This document shows, in pieces, positions 48,391 through 56,702 of a stretch of DNA of 64,000 nucleotides (position 1 is the stretch's first letter; each line of letters opens with the position of its first letter). Both the position numbers and the translations under genes were made by a program. The stretch spans positions 1,860,001 through 1,924,000 of the forward strand of contig NZ_CP046622.1 in assembly GCF_009755665.1 (NCBI RefSeq). Direction: 5' to 3'. Source of the stretch: Variovorax paradoxus. Its GTDB lineage: Bacteria > Pseudomonadota > Gammaproteobacteria > Burkholderiales > Burkholderiaceae_C. Below the pieces are notes generated by a model. That model was not told the DNA's origin, searched no databases, and was given only the letters and a program-made list of their open reading frames with translations.

Positions 48391-49566
48391 ATGCAAAGAC
48401 GCAAACTCATCCAGACCGCAGGCCTCACGGCGCTTGCGCTTTCCATGTCGCTTGCCAGCGCACAAGACAGCAACAAGTTCAAGATCGGCCTCATCCTGCC
48501 CATGACCGGCCAGCAGGCCTCCACCGGCCGCCAGATCGAAGCAGCCGCCCGGCTGTACATGGCGCAGAACGGCGATACCGTTGCGGGCAAGAAGATCGAG
48601 CTGATCGTCAAGGACGACGTGGCCACGCCGGACGTGACCAAGCGCCTCGCGCAGGAACTCATCGTGAACGACAAGGTGAACGTGATTGCGGGCTTCGGCG
48701 TCACGCCGGCCGCGCTGGCCGCAGCGCCGCTGGCTACGCAATCGAAAACGCCTCAGGTCGTGATGGCCGCGGCCACTTCGAGCATTACCGAAGCCTCGCC
48801 CTACATCGTGCGCAGCAGCTTCACGCTGCCGCAGGTGTCGGTGGCCATGGGCGACTGGGCGCCCAAGAACGGCGTGAAGACAGTCGTCACGCTCGTGGCC
48901 GATTACGGCCCCGGCAACGACGCCGAGAAATTCTTCACCGAGCGCTTCCAGCTCAACGGCGGCAAGGTGGTCGAGAAGCTGCGCGTGCCGCTGCGCAACC
49001 CAGACTTCGCGCCGTTCCTGCAGAAGGTGCGCGACCTCAAGCCCGATGCGCTGTTCGTCTTCGTGCCCTCGGGTGCCGGCGCGGCGGTGATGAAGCAGTT
49101 TCTCGAGCGCGGCATGGACAAGGCCGGCATCCGCATGATCGCCACCGGCGACGTGACCGACGATGACCAGCTCAATGACATGGGCGACGGCGCGCTGGGC
49201 GTGGTCACCTCGCACCACTACTCGGCCGCGCATCCTTCGCCGGCCAACAAGAAGTTTGTCGAGGCCTTCCAGAAGGCCAACCCCAAAATGCGCCCCAACT
49301 TCATGGCCGTGGGCGGCTATGACGGCATGCGTGTGATCTATGAGGCGCTCAAGGCCACCAAGGGCCAGGGCGGCGGCGACGCACTGCTCGCAGCCATGAA
49401 GGGCCAGATCTTCGAGAGCCCGCGCGGGCCGGTGTACATCGATGCACAAACGCGCGACATCGTGCAAGACGTGTACCTGCGCAAGGTCGAGAAGAAGGAC
49501 GGACAGCTCTATAACGTCGAGTTCGACGTGATCAAGGGTGTGAAGGATCCGGGCAAGGCGAAGTAG
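48391..49566 (+). CDS. Branched-chain-amino-acid-type ABC transporter binding protein (LivK-like)
   Basis: A 391-residue periplasmic binding protein of the Leu/Ile/Val family (PF13458). The N-terminus MQRRKLIQTAGLTALALSMS is cut near ASAQ; the mature part has ILPMTGQQASTGRQIEAAARLY and VVMAAATSSITEASPYIVRS. Members near aromatic genes usually bind aromatic acids rather than amino acids, and that is the likely role here. AAGGA precedes the ATG at 48391; the frame is open from 48331. It is separated from the other liv genes by a 315-base gap that holds a large inverted repeat. Confidence 0.92.
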   Translation: MQRRKLIQTAGLTALALSMSLASAQDSNKFKIGLILPMTGQQASTGRQIEAAARLYMAQNGDTVAGKKIELIVKDDVATPDVTKRLAQELIVNDKVNVIAGFGVTPAALAAAPLATQSKTPQVVMAAATSSITEASPYIVRSSFTLPQVSVAMGDWAPKNGVKTVVTLVADYGPGNDAEKFFTERFQLNGGKVVEKLRVPLRNPDFAPFLQKVRDLKPDALFVFVPSGAGAAVMKQFLERGMDKAGIRMIATGDVTDDDQLNDMGDGALGVVTSHHYSAAHPSPANKKFVEAFQKANPKMRPNFMAVGGYDGMRVIYEALKATKGQGGGDALLAAMKGQIFESPRGPVYIDAQTRDIVQDVYLRKVEKKDGQLYNVEFDVIKGVKDPGKAK

Positions 49567-49571
49567 TTGCC

Positions 49572-49831
49572 TTCAGGGCGCGCACCCGCCGACGGGGTAC
49601 CTTTCTCCGCGAATGTCCCCCGGGGCTGCGCCCCTCCTCCTTTATTTCGCTGCGCAAGGCACCCCGCCAGCAGGTGCGTGATTCAGAGCAGTCGTTGATC
49701 AGCGGTGCACCAGCCGCGCGTACCAGTGCACAGGGCATCGGGTGCTCCCCGCAGCGAAATAAAGGAGGAGGCCGAAGGCCGGGGGACATTCGCGGAGGGG
49801 AGTACCCGGTGGCCTTTGCACACGCCCTGAA
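49572..49831. repeat. 260-base inverted-repeat element between livK and livH
   Basis: Two arms of about 92 bases (49572-49664 and 49740-49831) are imperfect inverted copies around a 75-base centre. Each arm carries a stretch of CCTCCTCCTTTATTTCGCTG or its complement, flanked by CGCGAATGTCCCCCGG and a small internal hairpin. The element ends in TTCAGGGCG / CGCCCTGAA. It codes for nothing evident. It looks like a mobile intergenic element (REP/BIME or MITE type), and could form a long hairpin in the RNA. With the short flanks this accounts for the entire 315-base gap. Confidence 0.8.
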
Positions 49832-49881
49832 CAACAGCGCCCAGAAAGCAAGCCGCGCAACAACGTGGTGGAAAAAATGAC

Positions 49882-50754
49882 ATGTTGACCATTCTTTTCG
49901 ACGGCATCGCCTACGGCATGCTGCTCTTCGTGCTCGCGGTCGGACTCGCCGTGACGCTCGGGTTGATGAACTTCATCAACCTGGCGCACGGTGCCTTCGC
50001 CATGGCGGGCGGGTACCTCACCGTTTTTGCGATGCAGAAACTCGGCGTGCCATTCCTGGCTTGCCTTCCGCTCGCATTCATCGTGGTGGCATTAGCTGGC
50101 GCATTGCTCGAGCGCACGCTCTACCGGCCCATGTACGGCAAGCCGCACCTCGACCAGGTGCTGTTTTCCATTGGCCTTGCCTTCATGGCCGTGGCGGCCA
50201 TCGACTACTTTGTCGGTTCTTCGCAGCAGAACATCCAATTGCCTGAATGGCTGCGCGGCCGCACCGAGGTGGGCGACGGCGCGCTGCTGCTCGGCATGGG
50301 GCACTACCGGCTCTTCATCATTGCCGTGTGCGCCGTGCTCACGGTCGTGCTTCAGCTCATTCTCTCGAAGACTCGTTTCGGCAGCCGGCTGCGCGCCGCT
50401 GTGGATGACCCGCGCGTGGCTTCGGGGTTGGGCATCAACGTCAACGTTGTGTTCCTGCTGACTTTTGCGGTGGGTTCAGGCCTCGCAGGGCTGGGCGGTG
50501 CGCTGGGCGCCGAGATCCTCGGGCTCGACCCGACGTTTCCGCTCAAGTACATGATCTATTTCCTGATCGTGGTGTCGGTCGGCGGCACCTCGTCGATTAC
50601 CGGGCCGCTCGCGGCTGCGCTGCTGCTTGGCATTGCGGATGTGGCGGGCAAGTATTTCATTCCCAAGATGGGCGCGTTCACCGTCTACCTGCTCATGATC
50701 TTGATATTGATGTGGCGGCCGCAGGGCTTGTTCACGCGCAAGGGAGGCCGCTGA
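49882..50754 (+). CDS. ABC transporter permease, LivH type
   Basis: A 290-residue inner-membrane permease with about eight hydrophobic segments. LivH-type blocks are GMLLFVLAVGLAVTLGLMNF, NLAHGAFAMAGGYL and the cytosolic coupling loop RFGSRLRAAVDDPRVASGLGI. It pairs with the LivM-type permease, which starts directly after its stop codon. The ATG at 49882 has only a weak ribosome site. Context suggests an aromatic or related carboxylate as substrate. Confidence 0.94.
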   Translation: MLTILFDGIAYGMLLFVLAVGLAVTLGLMNFINLAHGAFAMAGGYLTVFAMQKLGVPFLACLPLAFIVVALAGALLERTLYRPMYGKPHLDQVLFSIGLAFMAVAAIDYFVGSSQQNIQLPEWLRGRTEVGDGALLLGMGHYRLFIIAVCAVLTVVLQLILSKTRFGSRLRAAVDDPRVASGLGINVNVVFLLTFAVGSGLAGLGGALGAEILGLDPTFPLKYMIYFLIVVSVGGTSSITGPLAAALLLGIADVAGKYFIPKMGAFTVYLLMILILMWRPQGLFTRKGGR

Positions 50755-51738
50755 ATGAACGAGCCTTCAACGTACCAGTCGACCCTGCTGCACAAGGCGC
50801 GATGGCGCCCGCTCGAATTCGTGGTGTGGGCCGTGGCGTTCGCGCTGCCGTTTCTCATGCCTTCGCATTCGTTGCTGGTCAACGAGATCGCCATCGTTGC
50901 GCTGTTCGCGATGTCGCTCGATTTGATCCTCGGCTACACCGGGATCGTGTCGCTCGGCCATGCCGCCTTCTTCGGCTTTGGTGCCTACACCGCGGCGCTG
51001 TTCGCCAAGCTCGTGATGCCGGACCCGACCGTGGGCCTGGTGGTGGCCACCGTGCTCTCGGCCATGCTCGGCCTTGTGGCCAGCGTCACCATCCTGCGCG
51101 GCAGCGACCTCACGCGGCTGATGGTCACGTTGGGCACCGCGCTGCTGCTGCTCGAGCTTGCCAACAAGCTCGACTGGCTCACCGGCGGAGCCGACGGGCT
51201 GCAGGGCGTGGTGATGGGGCCGGTGCTCGGCCTGTTCGAGTTCGACCTGTATGGCCGCACGGCCGCCTGGTATTCGCTGGCCGTGATGCTGTTGCTGTTC
51301 CTGGTGATGCGCCGCATCGTGCACTCGCCCTTCGGCGCCACGCTGAAGGCGATTCGCGACAACCGGCTGCGTGCCATGGCCATCGGCATTCCGGTGGTGT
51401 CGCGGCTCGTGGTCATCTACACCGTGGCGGCCGGCATTGCCGGTGCCGCCGGCGCGCTGCTGGCGCAGACCACCGGCTTTGCCTCGCTCGACGTGCTGGC
51501 TTTCGACCGATCGGCCGACGTGCTGCTCATGCTGGTGATCGGCGGCGTGGGTTGGCTCTACGGCGGCGTGGCGGGGGCCATCGTCTTCAAGCTGCTGCAG
51601 AACTGGCTCTCGGCCGTGACGCCGCAGTACTGGATGTTCTGGATCGGGCTGCTGCTGGTGCTGCTGGTTCTGGTGGGGCGCGACCGCGTGCTCAAGCCGT
51701 GGACGTGGCTAGGCAAGAAGAAGGCCGGTGCATCGTGA
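50755..51738 (+). CDS. ABC transporter permease, LivM type
   Basis: A 327-residue permease with about nine hydrophobic segments. The motif DLILGYTGIVSLGHAAFFGFGAYTAAL marks the LivM family, and SPFGATLKAIRDNRLRAMAIGI is the loop that meets the ATPases. The start immediately follows the livH stop (TGA-ATG), and its stop overlaps the GTG of the next gene, so the cluster is tightly coupled in translation. Confidence 0.94.
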   Translation: MNEPSTYQSTLLHKARWRPLEFVVWAVAFALPFLMPSHSLLVNEIAIVALFAMSLDLILGYTGIVSLGHAAFFGFGAYTAALFAKLVMPDPTVGLVVATVLSAMLGLVASVTILRGSDLTRLMVTLGTALLLLELANKLDWLTGGADGLQGVVMGPVLGLFEFDLYGRTAAWYSLAVMLLLFLVMRRIVHSPFGATLKAIRDNRLRAMAIGIPVVSRLVVIYTVAAGIAGAAGALLAQTTGFASLDVLAFDRSADVLLMLVIGGVGWLYGGVAGAIVFKLLQNWLSAVTPQYWMFWIGLLLVLLVLVGRDRVLKPWTWLGKKKAGAS

Positions 51739-52496
51739 CCGAAACCGTGCTTTCCACGCAAGGCCTGGTGATGCGCTTCGGCGGCATCACGGCCACCCAC
51801 AACGTCACCATGGAACTCAAGCGCGGTGCGCGCCATGCGCTGATAGGCCCCAACGGCGCCGGCAAGACCACGCTCATCAACCTGCTGACCGGTGTGCTCA
51901 CGCCGACCGAAGGCCGCATCTCGCTGCTCGGTGAAGACATCACCACGCTGGCGCCGCACAAGCGCGTGGCGCGCGGCCTGGTGCGCACTTTTCAGATCAA
52001 CCAGCTGTTCGATTCGATGACGCCGCTCGAAACGCTCGCGCTCGTCGTCTCGCAGCACCAGGGCATCTCGTCGCAGTGGTGGCGCCCGCTGGGCTCCACC
52101 AAGGCGGTGACTGAACGCGCGGCGCAGTTGCTCGAGCAGTTTCACCTCGGTGACGTGGCCCGACAGCAGACGAAGTTCATGGCCTACGGCAAGCGCCGCC
52201 TGCTCGAGATTGCGATTGCGCTGGCCTGCGAACCGCGCGTGCTGCTGCTCGATGAACCCGTGGCCGGCGTGCCCGCCGGCGAGCGCGAAGAGCTGCTTGA
52301 AACCGTTGCCGCATTGCCGGCCGATGTGTCGGTACTGCTGATCGAACACGACATGGACCTGGTGTTCAGCTTTGCCGACCGCATGACGGTGCTGGTGAAC
52401 GGCGCGCTGCTGACGGAGGGCGACCCCGAAACCATCGCCAACGATCCGAAGGTGAAAGAGGTCTATCTGGGCCACGGGGAGCACGCCCATGTCTGA
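51735..52496 (+). CDS. ABC transporter ATPase, LivG type
   Basis: A 253-residue ATPase that drives the Liv-type importer. Walker A is GPNGAGKTT at about residues 38-46, Walker B LLLDEPVAGVP. The signature segment reads FMAYGKRRLLEIAIAL, weaker than the usual LSYG-type motif of LivG but in the right place. The start is a GTG at 51735 overlapping the livM stop (GTGA); the frame is open upstream but codes there for livM in another frame. It overlaps the livF gene by eight bases. Confidence 0.93.
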   Translation: MTETVLSTQGLVMRFGGITATHNVTMELKRGARHALIGPNGAGKTTLINLLTGVLTPTEGRISLLGEDITTLAPHKRVARGLVRTFQINQLFDSMTPLETLALVVSQHQGISSQWWRPLGSTKAVTERAAQLLEQFHLGDVARQQTKFMAYGKRRLLEIAIALACEPRVLLLDEPVAGVPAGEREELLETVAALPADVSVLLIEHDMDLVFSFADRMTVLVNGALLTEGDPETIANDPKVKEVYLGHGEHAHV

Positions 52497-53193
52497 ATTG
52501 CTTCGCATCGAGAACCTGAGCGCCGGCTACGGCGAGGCCGTGGTGCTGCACGACGTTGCTTTTTCGCTCGGCGAAGGGCAAACGCTGGCGCTGCTGGGGC
52601 GCAACGGCACGGGCAAGACCACGCTCATCAATACGCTGGCGGGCGCCACGCGGCAGCACGGCGGCAGCATTTCGCTGGGCGGGCAAGCCCTGCACAAGCT
52701 CGCACCGCACCAGCGCGCGGCAGCCGGCATCGGCTGGGTGCCGCAGGAGCGCAACATCTTCAAGTCGCTCACGGTGCATGAAAACCTCACCGCGGTGGAG
52801 CGTCCTGGAAAGTGGAACCCGCAGCGCGTCTACGAGATGTTCCCGCGCCTTGCCGAGCGCAAGACCAACCTCGGCACGCAGCTTTCGGGCGGCGAGCAGC
52901 AGATGCTCGCCGTGGGCCGCGCGCTGGTGCTCAACCCCCGGCTGCTGCTGCTCGACGAGCCGCTCGAAGGCCTCGCGCCGATCATCGTCGAAGAGCTGTT
53001 GCGCGCCATCCGACGCATTACCCAGGACGAAGGGCTGGCGGCCATCATCGTGGAGCAGCACCCGCAGGCGATCCTCGCGATTTCCGACCACGCGGTGGTG
53101 CTCGACCACGGCACCATCGTGCACACCGATAGCGCGGCGGCATTGCGCAGCCAGCCGCAGGTGCTTGAAAGATTGCTGGGCGTGGCCCGGTAA
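52489..53193 (+). CDS. ABC transporter ATPase, LivF type
   Basis: A 234-residue second ATPase of the Liv-type importer, with Walker A GRNGTGKTT near residue 36, the Q-loop region GWVPQERNIFKSLTVHENL, signature LSGGEQQMLAVGRAL and Walker B LLLLDEPLEGLAP. These are typical of LivF. It heterodimerises with the LivG-type subunit. The tannase-like lipoprotein gene follows after 33 bases, with an AAGGAG ribosome site, so it probably belongs to the same operon. Confidence 0.95.
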   Translation: MSELLRIENLSAGYGEAVVLHDVAFSLGEGQTLALLGRNGTGKTTLINTLAGATRQHGGSISLGGQALHKLAPHQRAAAGIGWVPQERNIFKSLTVHENLTAVERPGKWNPQRVYEMFPRLAERKTNLGTQLSGGEQQMLAVGRALVLNPRLLLLDEPLEGLAPIIVEELLRAIRRITQDEGLAAIIVEQHPQAILAISDHAVVLDHGTIVHTDSAAALRSQPQVLERLLGVAR

Positions 53194-53226
53194 CCGTCCC
53201 GGCAAACAAGAAGGAGACACACACAA

Positions 53227-54927
53227 ATGGCGACCCCGAAGAAAGTATTTTGCGGGGGCGCCATGCTGGCCTCCGCCATCTTGCTGGCTGCCTGCGGCAC
53301 CACCACGGGGCCGCAGAGCCTTTCGCTCGGCGGCAATCCCGCGGCATCTTGCGCGGCGCTCGTTGCACCGGTGGCGCCCGCGGCCATCGGCCTGCCGAGC
53401 GGTGCGGCCACGGTCGACTCGGCCACGCTCGTTCCAGCCGCCGCGCTGGCTGTGGCCGAGCGCGCGGGCACCCCCGCGGGGCGCATCACGCCGCCGACGC
53501 CAGCGCACTGCAAGGTGCTCGGCCGCATCGCGCCGCTCGATGCGGCCGCGCCGCCCATCCTTTTCCAGGTGAACCTGCCGCTCGTGTGGAACGGGCGCAG
53601 CGTGCAGTACGGTGGTGGCGGATTCAACGGCGTGCTGATCACCGGCCTTGCGCTGGTGCCGGGCGCGCGTTTCGACCAGCCTACGCCGCTCGCGCAAGGC
53701 TACGTAACCTACGGCACCGACTCCGGCCATCAGAACGTGCAGGGCCAGCCGCCGCAGGCTTTTGCGCTCAACGACGAGGCATTGGTGAATTTTGCGCACG
53801 CCTCGTACAAGAAGGTGCGCGACGTGGCGGTGGCGCTGATTCAGCGCGCCTACGGGCAGGCACCGCAGAAGCTGTACTTCGTGGGCAGCTCCGAAGGCGG
53901 CCGCGAAGGGCTCACCATGGCGCAGCGCTATCCGCGGGATTTCGACGGCATCTTCAGCCGCGTGCCGGTCATCAACTGGACGGGGCTGCAGCATGCCGGC
54001 ACGCGCAACGGCATCGCCACCATGGGCGAAGGATGGCTGCGGCCCGCGCAGGTGCAGCTGGTGCACAACGCTGTGCTCGCGTCATGCGACGCCACTGACG
54101 GTGCTGTGGACGGCATCGTGTCGAACCCGGTAGGCTGCCTGCAGCGCTTCGATCCCGCCAGCCTGCGCTGCGCCGCGGGCACCAGCGGAGACAACTGCCT
54201 GAACGATGCGCAGGTGCAGGCGGTGCGCACGCTGCGCTCGCCGTGGCGTTCGCCCGTGCCGCTGGCGCATGGCGTGACCGAGTACCCAGGCTGGGGTATC
54301 GGCGGCGAAGGCACGCCGGCCTTTGCGGCCACGGGCGGCTGGAACGCGTGGTGGACGGGCACCGCCGCGCCCACCGTGCCGCCGCAACAGAGCAACGGCA
54401 TTGCATGGTTCTACGGCAGCGGGGCGCTGCAGTATTTCTATGCGCGCAATCCGTCGCTCGATGTGCGCAACTACCGTGCGGAAGATTTCGCTGCGCGCAT
54501 CGCCACCGTGTCGCAGCTGATGGATTCGACCAACCCCGATCTCGGCGCGTTCCAGGCCCGCGGCGGCAAGCTGCTGATGCTCGAGCACATGGCCGACTAC
54601 GCCCAGAGCCCGTTCGCGGGCATTCGCTATTACGAATCGGTGGTGGCGCGCATGGGGCGCGACAACGTGGACCGCTTCATGCGCCTATACACGGCGCCGG
54701 GCGTGGACCACGTGGGCGCCGGCGCCCCCGCCAATGTCGACATGCTCGGCGCGCTGGCCGACTGGGTCGAACGCGGCCGCGCACCGGGCGGCCTGCAATT
54801 GGCCGAGCAGGAAGTGCAGCCACCGTTCAGGGTGGTTCGTTCTCGGCCACTGTGCGAGTGGCCGCTGTGGCCGCGCTACACGGGTGGCGAGGCGTCGCAG
54901 GCGGGCAGCTTCCAGTGCAGCAGGTAG
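53227..54927 (+). CDS. Tannase/feruloyl esterase family lipoprotein
   Basis: A 566-residue alpha/beta-hydrolase of the tannase/feruloyl esterase family. A lipoprotein signal (MLASAILLAACGTT, lipid Cys23) places it at the outer or inner membrane facing the periplasm or surface. The nucleophile is in VGSSEGGREG; ISRVPVINW-like text (FSRVPVINWTG) and AGAPANVDMLGALADWVERG carry later catalytic-domain blocks, and paired cysteines (CDATDGAVDGIVSNPVGC) match the calcium-loop lid of the family. It likely cleaves esters of aromatic acids (ferulate, gallate), whose products the adjacent Liv system could import and VanAB demethylate. Confidence 0.9.
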   Translation: MATPKKVFCGGAMLASAILLAACGTTTGPQSLSLGGNPAASCAALVAPVAPAAIGLPSGAATVDSATLVPAAALAVAERAGTPAGRITPPTPAHCKVLGRIAPLDAAAPPILFQVNLPLVWNGRSVQYGGGGFNGVLITGLALVPGARFDQPTPLAQGYVTYGTDSGHQNVQGQPPQAFALNDEALVNFAHASYKKVRDVAVALIQRAYGQAPQKLYFVGSSEGGREGLTMAQRYPRDFDGIFSRVPVINWTGLQHAGTRNGIATMGEGWLRPAQVQLVHNAVLASCDATDGAVDGIVSNPVGCLQRFDPASLRCAAGTSGDNCLNDAQVQAVRTLRSPWRSPVPLAHGVTEYPGWGIGGEGTPAFAATGGWNAWWTGTAAPTVPPQQSNGIAWFYGSGALQYFYARNPSLDVRNYRAEDFAARIATVSQLMDSTNPDLGAFQARGGKLLMLEHMADYAQSPFAGIRYYESVVARMGRDNVDRFMRLYTAPGVDHVGAGAPANVDMLGALADWVERGRAPGGLQLAEQEVQPPFRVVRSRPLCEWPLWPRYTGGEASQAGSFQCSR

Positions 54928-54948
54928 CAGCGCGAAGGCCGTGAGGGC

Positions 54949-55680
54949 CTAGATTGCGCAGCTGTCCGGGCCGCACGACGCTTGGCCGGCGCCAGCGTTT
55001 GCCGCGTCGCCAGCGGGCGCTGCCAGCGTGGCCAGCTGCGCCTTCCATTCGTCGGCACGCCCGAGCCACGGACCGATGTCGACCCGGCTCGCGCTGCCAT
55101 CGGCCTGCACCAGCACAAAGGTCGGGAAGCCCTGGCCCCCGGCACGCTGTAGCAGTTGCCGGCTGGCGGCAATGTGCTGCGCAGTGGCCTCGCCGGACAG
55201 GCGTGCGAAAGCCGATGCAAAGGCCTCGGCATCAAAGCCAAGTTCTGCGGCCACCGCTGCGAGCACGTCCACGTCGGCGATGCGCCGGCCTTCGACATAG
55301 TGCGCGCGCTGCAGCCGATGGATCATGTCGAGGCCGCCACCCGTTCGCAGCACCTCGGCCGCGAGCACCGCGGTGGTCGGCGGCTCGGAATCCATGACCG
55401 CGCCCGTGTCGCGCAGCAGCCCTTCGAAGTAGGTTTCGCCGAACGGCTGGCCCGTGAGCTCGGCAATGCGCCGGTCGTGCGGCATCACGTAGTCGCGCCA
55501 CTGCGCGGTAATGGACCGCCGGTTGGCGCCGGTCATCATGCCGCCGCCATGGAACTCGACCTTGAGCCCGGCCACGCTGCGCGCCGCATCGACCAGCGGT
55601 GCGGCCGCATAGCACCAGCCGCACATCGGATCGAAGATGTAGTGCAGCGCGGTGCTGTTGTTGTCGTTCACTGCGGCCAT
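54949..55680 (-). CDS. DsbA-family thiol oxidoreductase-like protein
   Basis: A 243-residue thioredoxin-fold protein with the CGWC active site at about residues 20-23 (FDPMCGWCYAAAPLV) and a helical insertion typical of the DsbA/FrnE/2-hydroxychromene isomerase group; GGQGFPTFVLVQADG carries the cis-Pro loop. There is no signal peptide, so it acts in the cytosol. The tail ends with CGPDSCAI, an extra Cys pair of unknown role. Its start overlaps the stop of the metallo-hydrolase gene by 13 bases. Confidence 0.88.
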   Translation of the reverse strand: MAAVNDNNSTALHYIFDPMCGWCYAAAPLVDAARSVAGLKVEFHGGGMMTGANRRSITAQWRDYVMPHDRRIAELTGQPFGETYFEGLLRDTGAVMDSEPPTTAVLAAEVLRTGGGLDMIHRLQRAHYVEGRRIADVDVLAAVAAELGFDAEAFASAFARLSGEATAQHIAASRQLLQRAGGQGFPTFVLVQADGSASRVDIGPWLGRADEWKAQLATLAAPAGDAANAGAGQASCGPDSCAI

Positions 55681-56567
55681 TTCATTTCTCCCTTGATCAC
55701 CTTGGCACTCAGTTCGAGCGACGAAGCGTGCTGCAGCTTGGGGTAGCGCTTCTTCATGGCGGCGACGAGCGCGGCCGAGTCGTTGGCCTTGGCGGCCTCG
55801 GTTTCGAAGGCTTGCAGGTAGCTGCGCGTGAACTTCACCGAAGCCACCGAGTAGAGCATCGATCCATCGGCATTGGGCTCGAAGTGGCCCGGCACCACGG
55901 TCTTGGGGCGCAGCGCTTCGATGCGGCCGAGCGTCTTGAGCCAGTCACGGCGCGATTCGGGCGTTTGCGTGTCGGCCACCCACAGGTGGATGTTGGCCGA
56001 CACGGGCACGCCGCCGACCACGGCCTTGATGGAGGGAATCCACGCAAAGGTTCGCGCCGGGGTCGGGCCGTCGAGGCCCACCACCTGGATCTTGCGGCCT
56101 TCGAGTTCGATGCTGTCGCCGGTCAGCGGCTCGGGCACGACCAGTGCCTTGGGTGCGTTCTCCTTCAGGATGGGGCCCCAGTGCGCGAGCTTGCCGTCCT
56201 TCGATGCCTGGATGGCGGCGACGGTCTGCGGCGTGGCGACGATCTTCGCGTCTGGGAAGGCGGCCTGGATCACGTCGAGGCCGAAGTAGTAGTCGGGATC
56301 GCTGTGGCTGATGTAGACCGTGGTCAGCTTCTTGCCGCTGGCCTTGATCTTCTGCACCAGCGCCTCGGCGTCGTTGCGCTGGAACTGCGCGTCGATCAGA
56401 ACCGCATCGGCCTGGCCGGTGACCAGCTCGGAAGACACGGGGAACATCGACTTGGCGCCGGGGTTGTACACGTCCAGCTTCAGCGGCTCGGCAGCCCCGG
56501 CTGCGAACGAGGCAAGGGACAGCGCGGCGGAAAGGGCGGTAGCGGAAAGAAGGCTTCTGCGGAACAT
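55668..56567 (-). CDS. MBL-fold metallo-hydrolase with altered metal motif
   Basis: A 299-residue periplasmic protein (signal peptide MFRRSLLSATALSAALSLAS, cut near GAAE) with a metallo-beta-lactamase fold. The normal HxHxDH metal motif reads HSDPDY (residues 88-93: YISHSDPDYYFG), so the second and last His are replaced by Asp and Tyr. VPGHFEP later keeps a further metal His. It may bind one metal, or metals in another way. It precedes and overlaps the DsbA-like gene by 13 bases. Substrate unknown. Confidence 0.85.
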   Translation of the reverse strand: MFRRSLLSATALSAALSLASFAAGAAEPLKLDVYNPGAKSMFPVSSELVTGQADAVLIDAQFQRNDAEALVQKIKASGKKLTTVYISHSDPDYYFGLDVIQAAFPDAKIVATPQTVAAIQASKDGKLAHWGPILKENAPKALVVPEPLTGDSIELEGRKIQVVGLDGPTPARTFAWIPSIKAVVGGVPVSANIHLWVADTQTPESRRDWLKTLGRIEALRPKTVVPGHFEPNADGSMLYSVASVKFTRSYLQAFETEAAKANDSAALVAAMKKRYPKLQHASSLELSAKVIKGEMKWPQ

Positions 56568-56652
56568 TTCGGGTCTTTCGGTTGAATGGGCTTGATGGGT
56601 GACAACGTGACAGACCCGATGGTAGGTTTCAGTAAAAGGAACAAAAATCCCG

Positions 56653-56688
56653 ATTCGACCAATGAATAGTTTCTGTTTTCGGTCGAAT
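56653..56688. promoter_or_regulatory. Inverted repeat upstream of the MBL-fold gene
   Basis: ATTCGACC (56653-56660) and GGTCGAAT (56681-56688) are perfect eight-base arms separated by 20 A+T-rich bases. It lies between the LysR gene end and the MBL-fold gene start on the same strand; it could be an operator or, less likely, a terminator of the LysR gene. Confidence 0.4.
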
Positions 56689-56702
56689 TGAATGCCGGGC
56701 GG

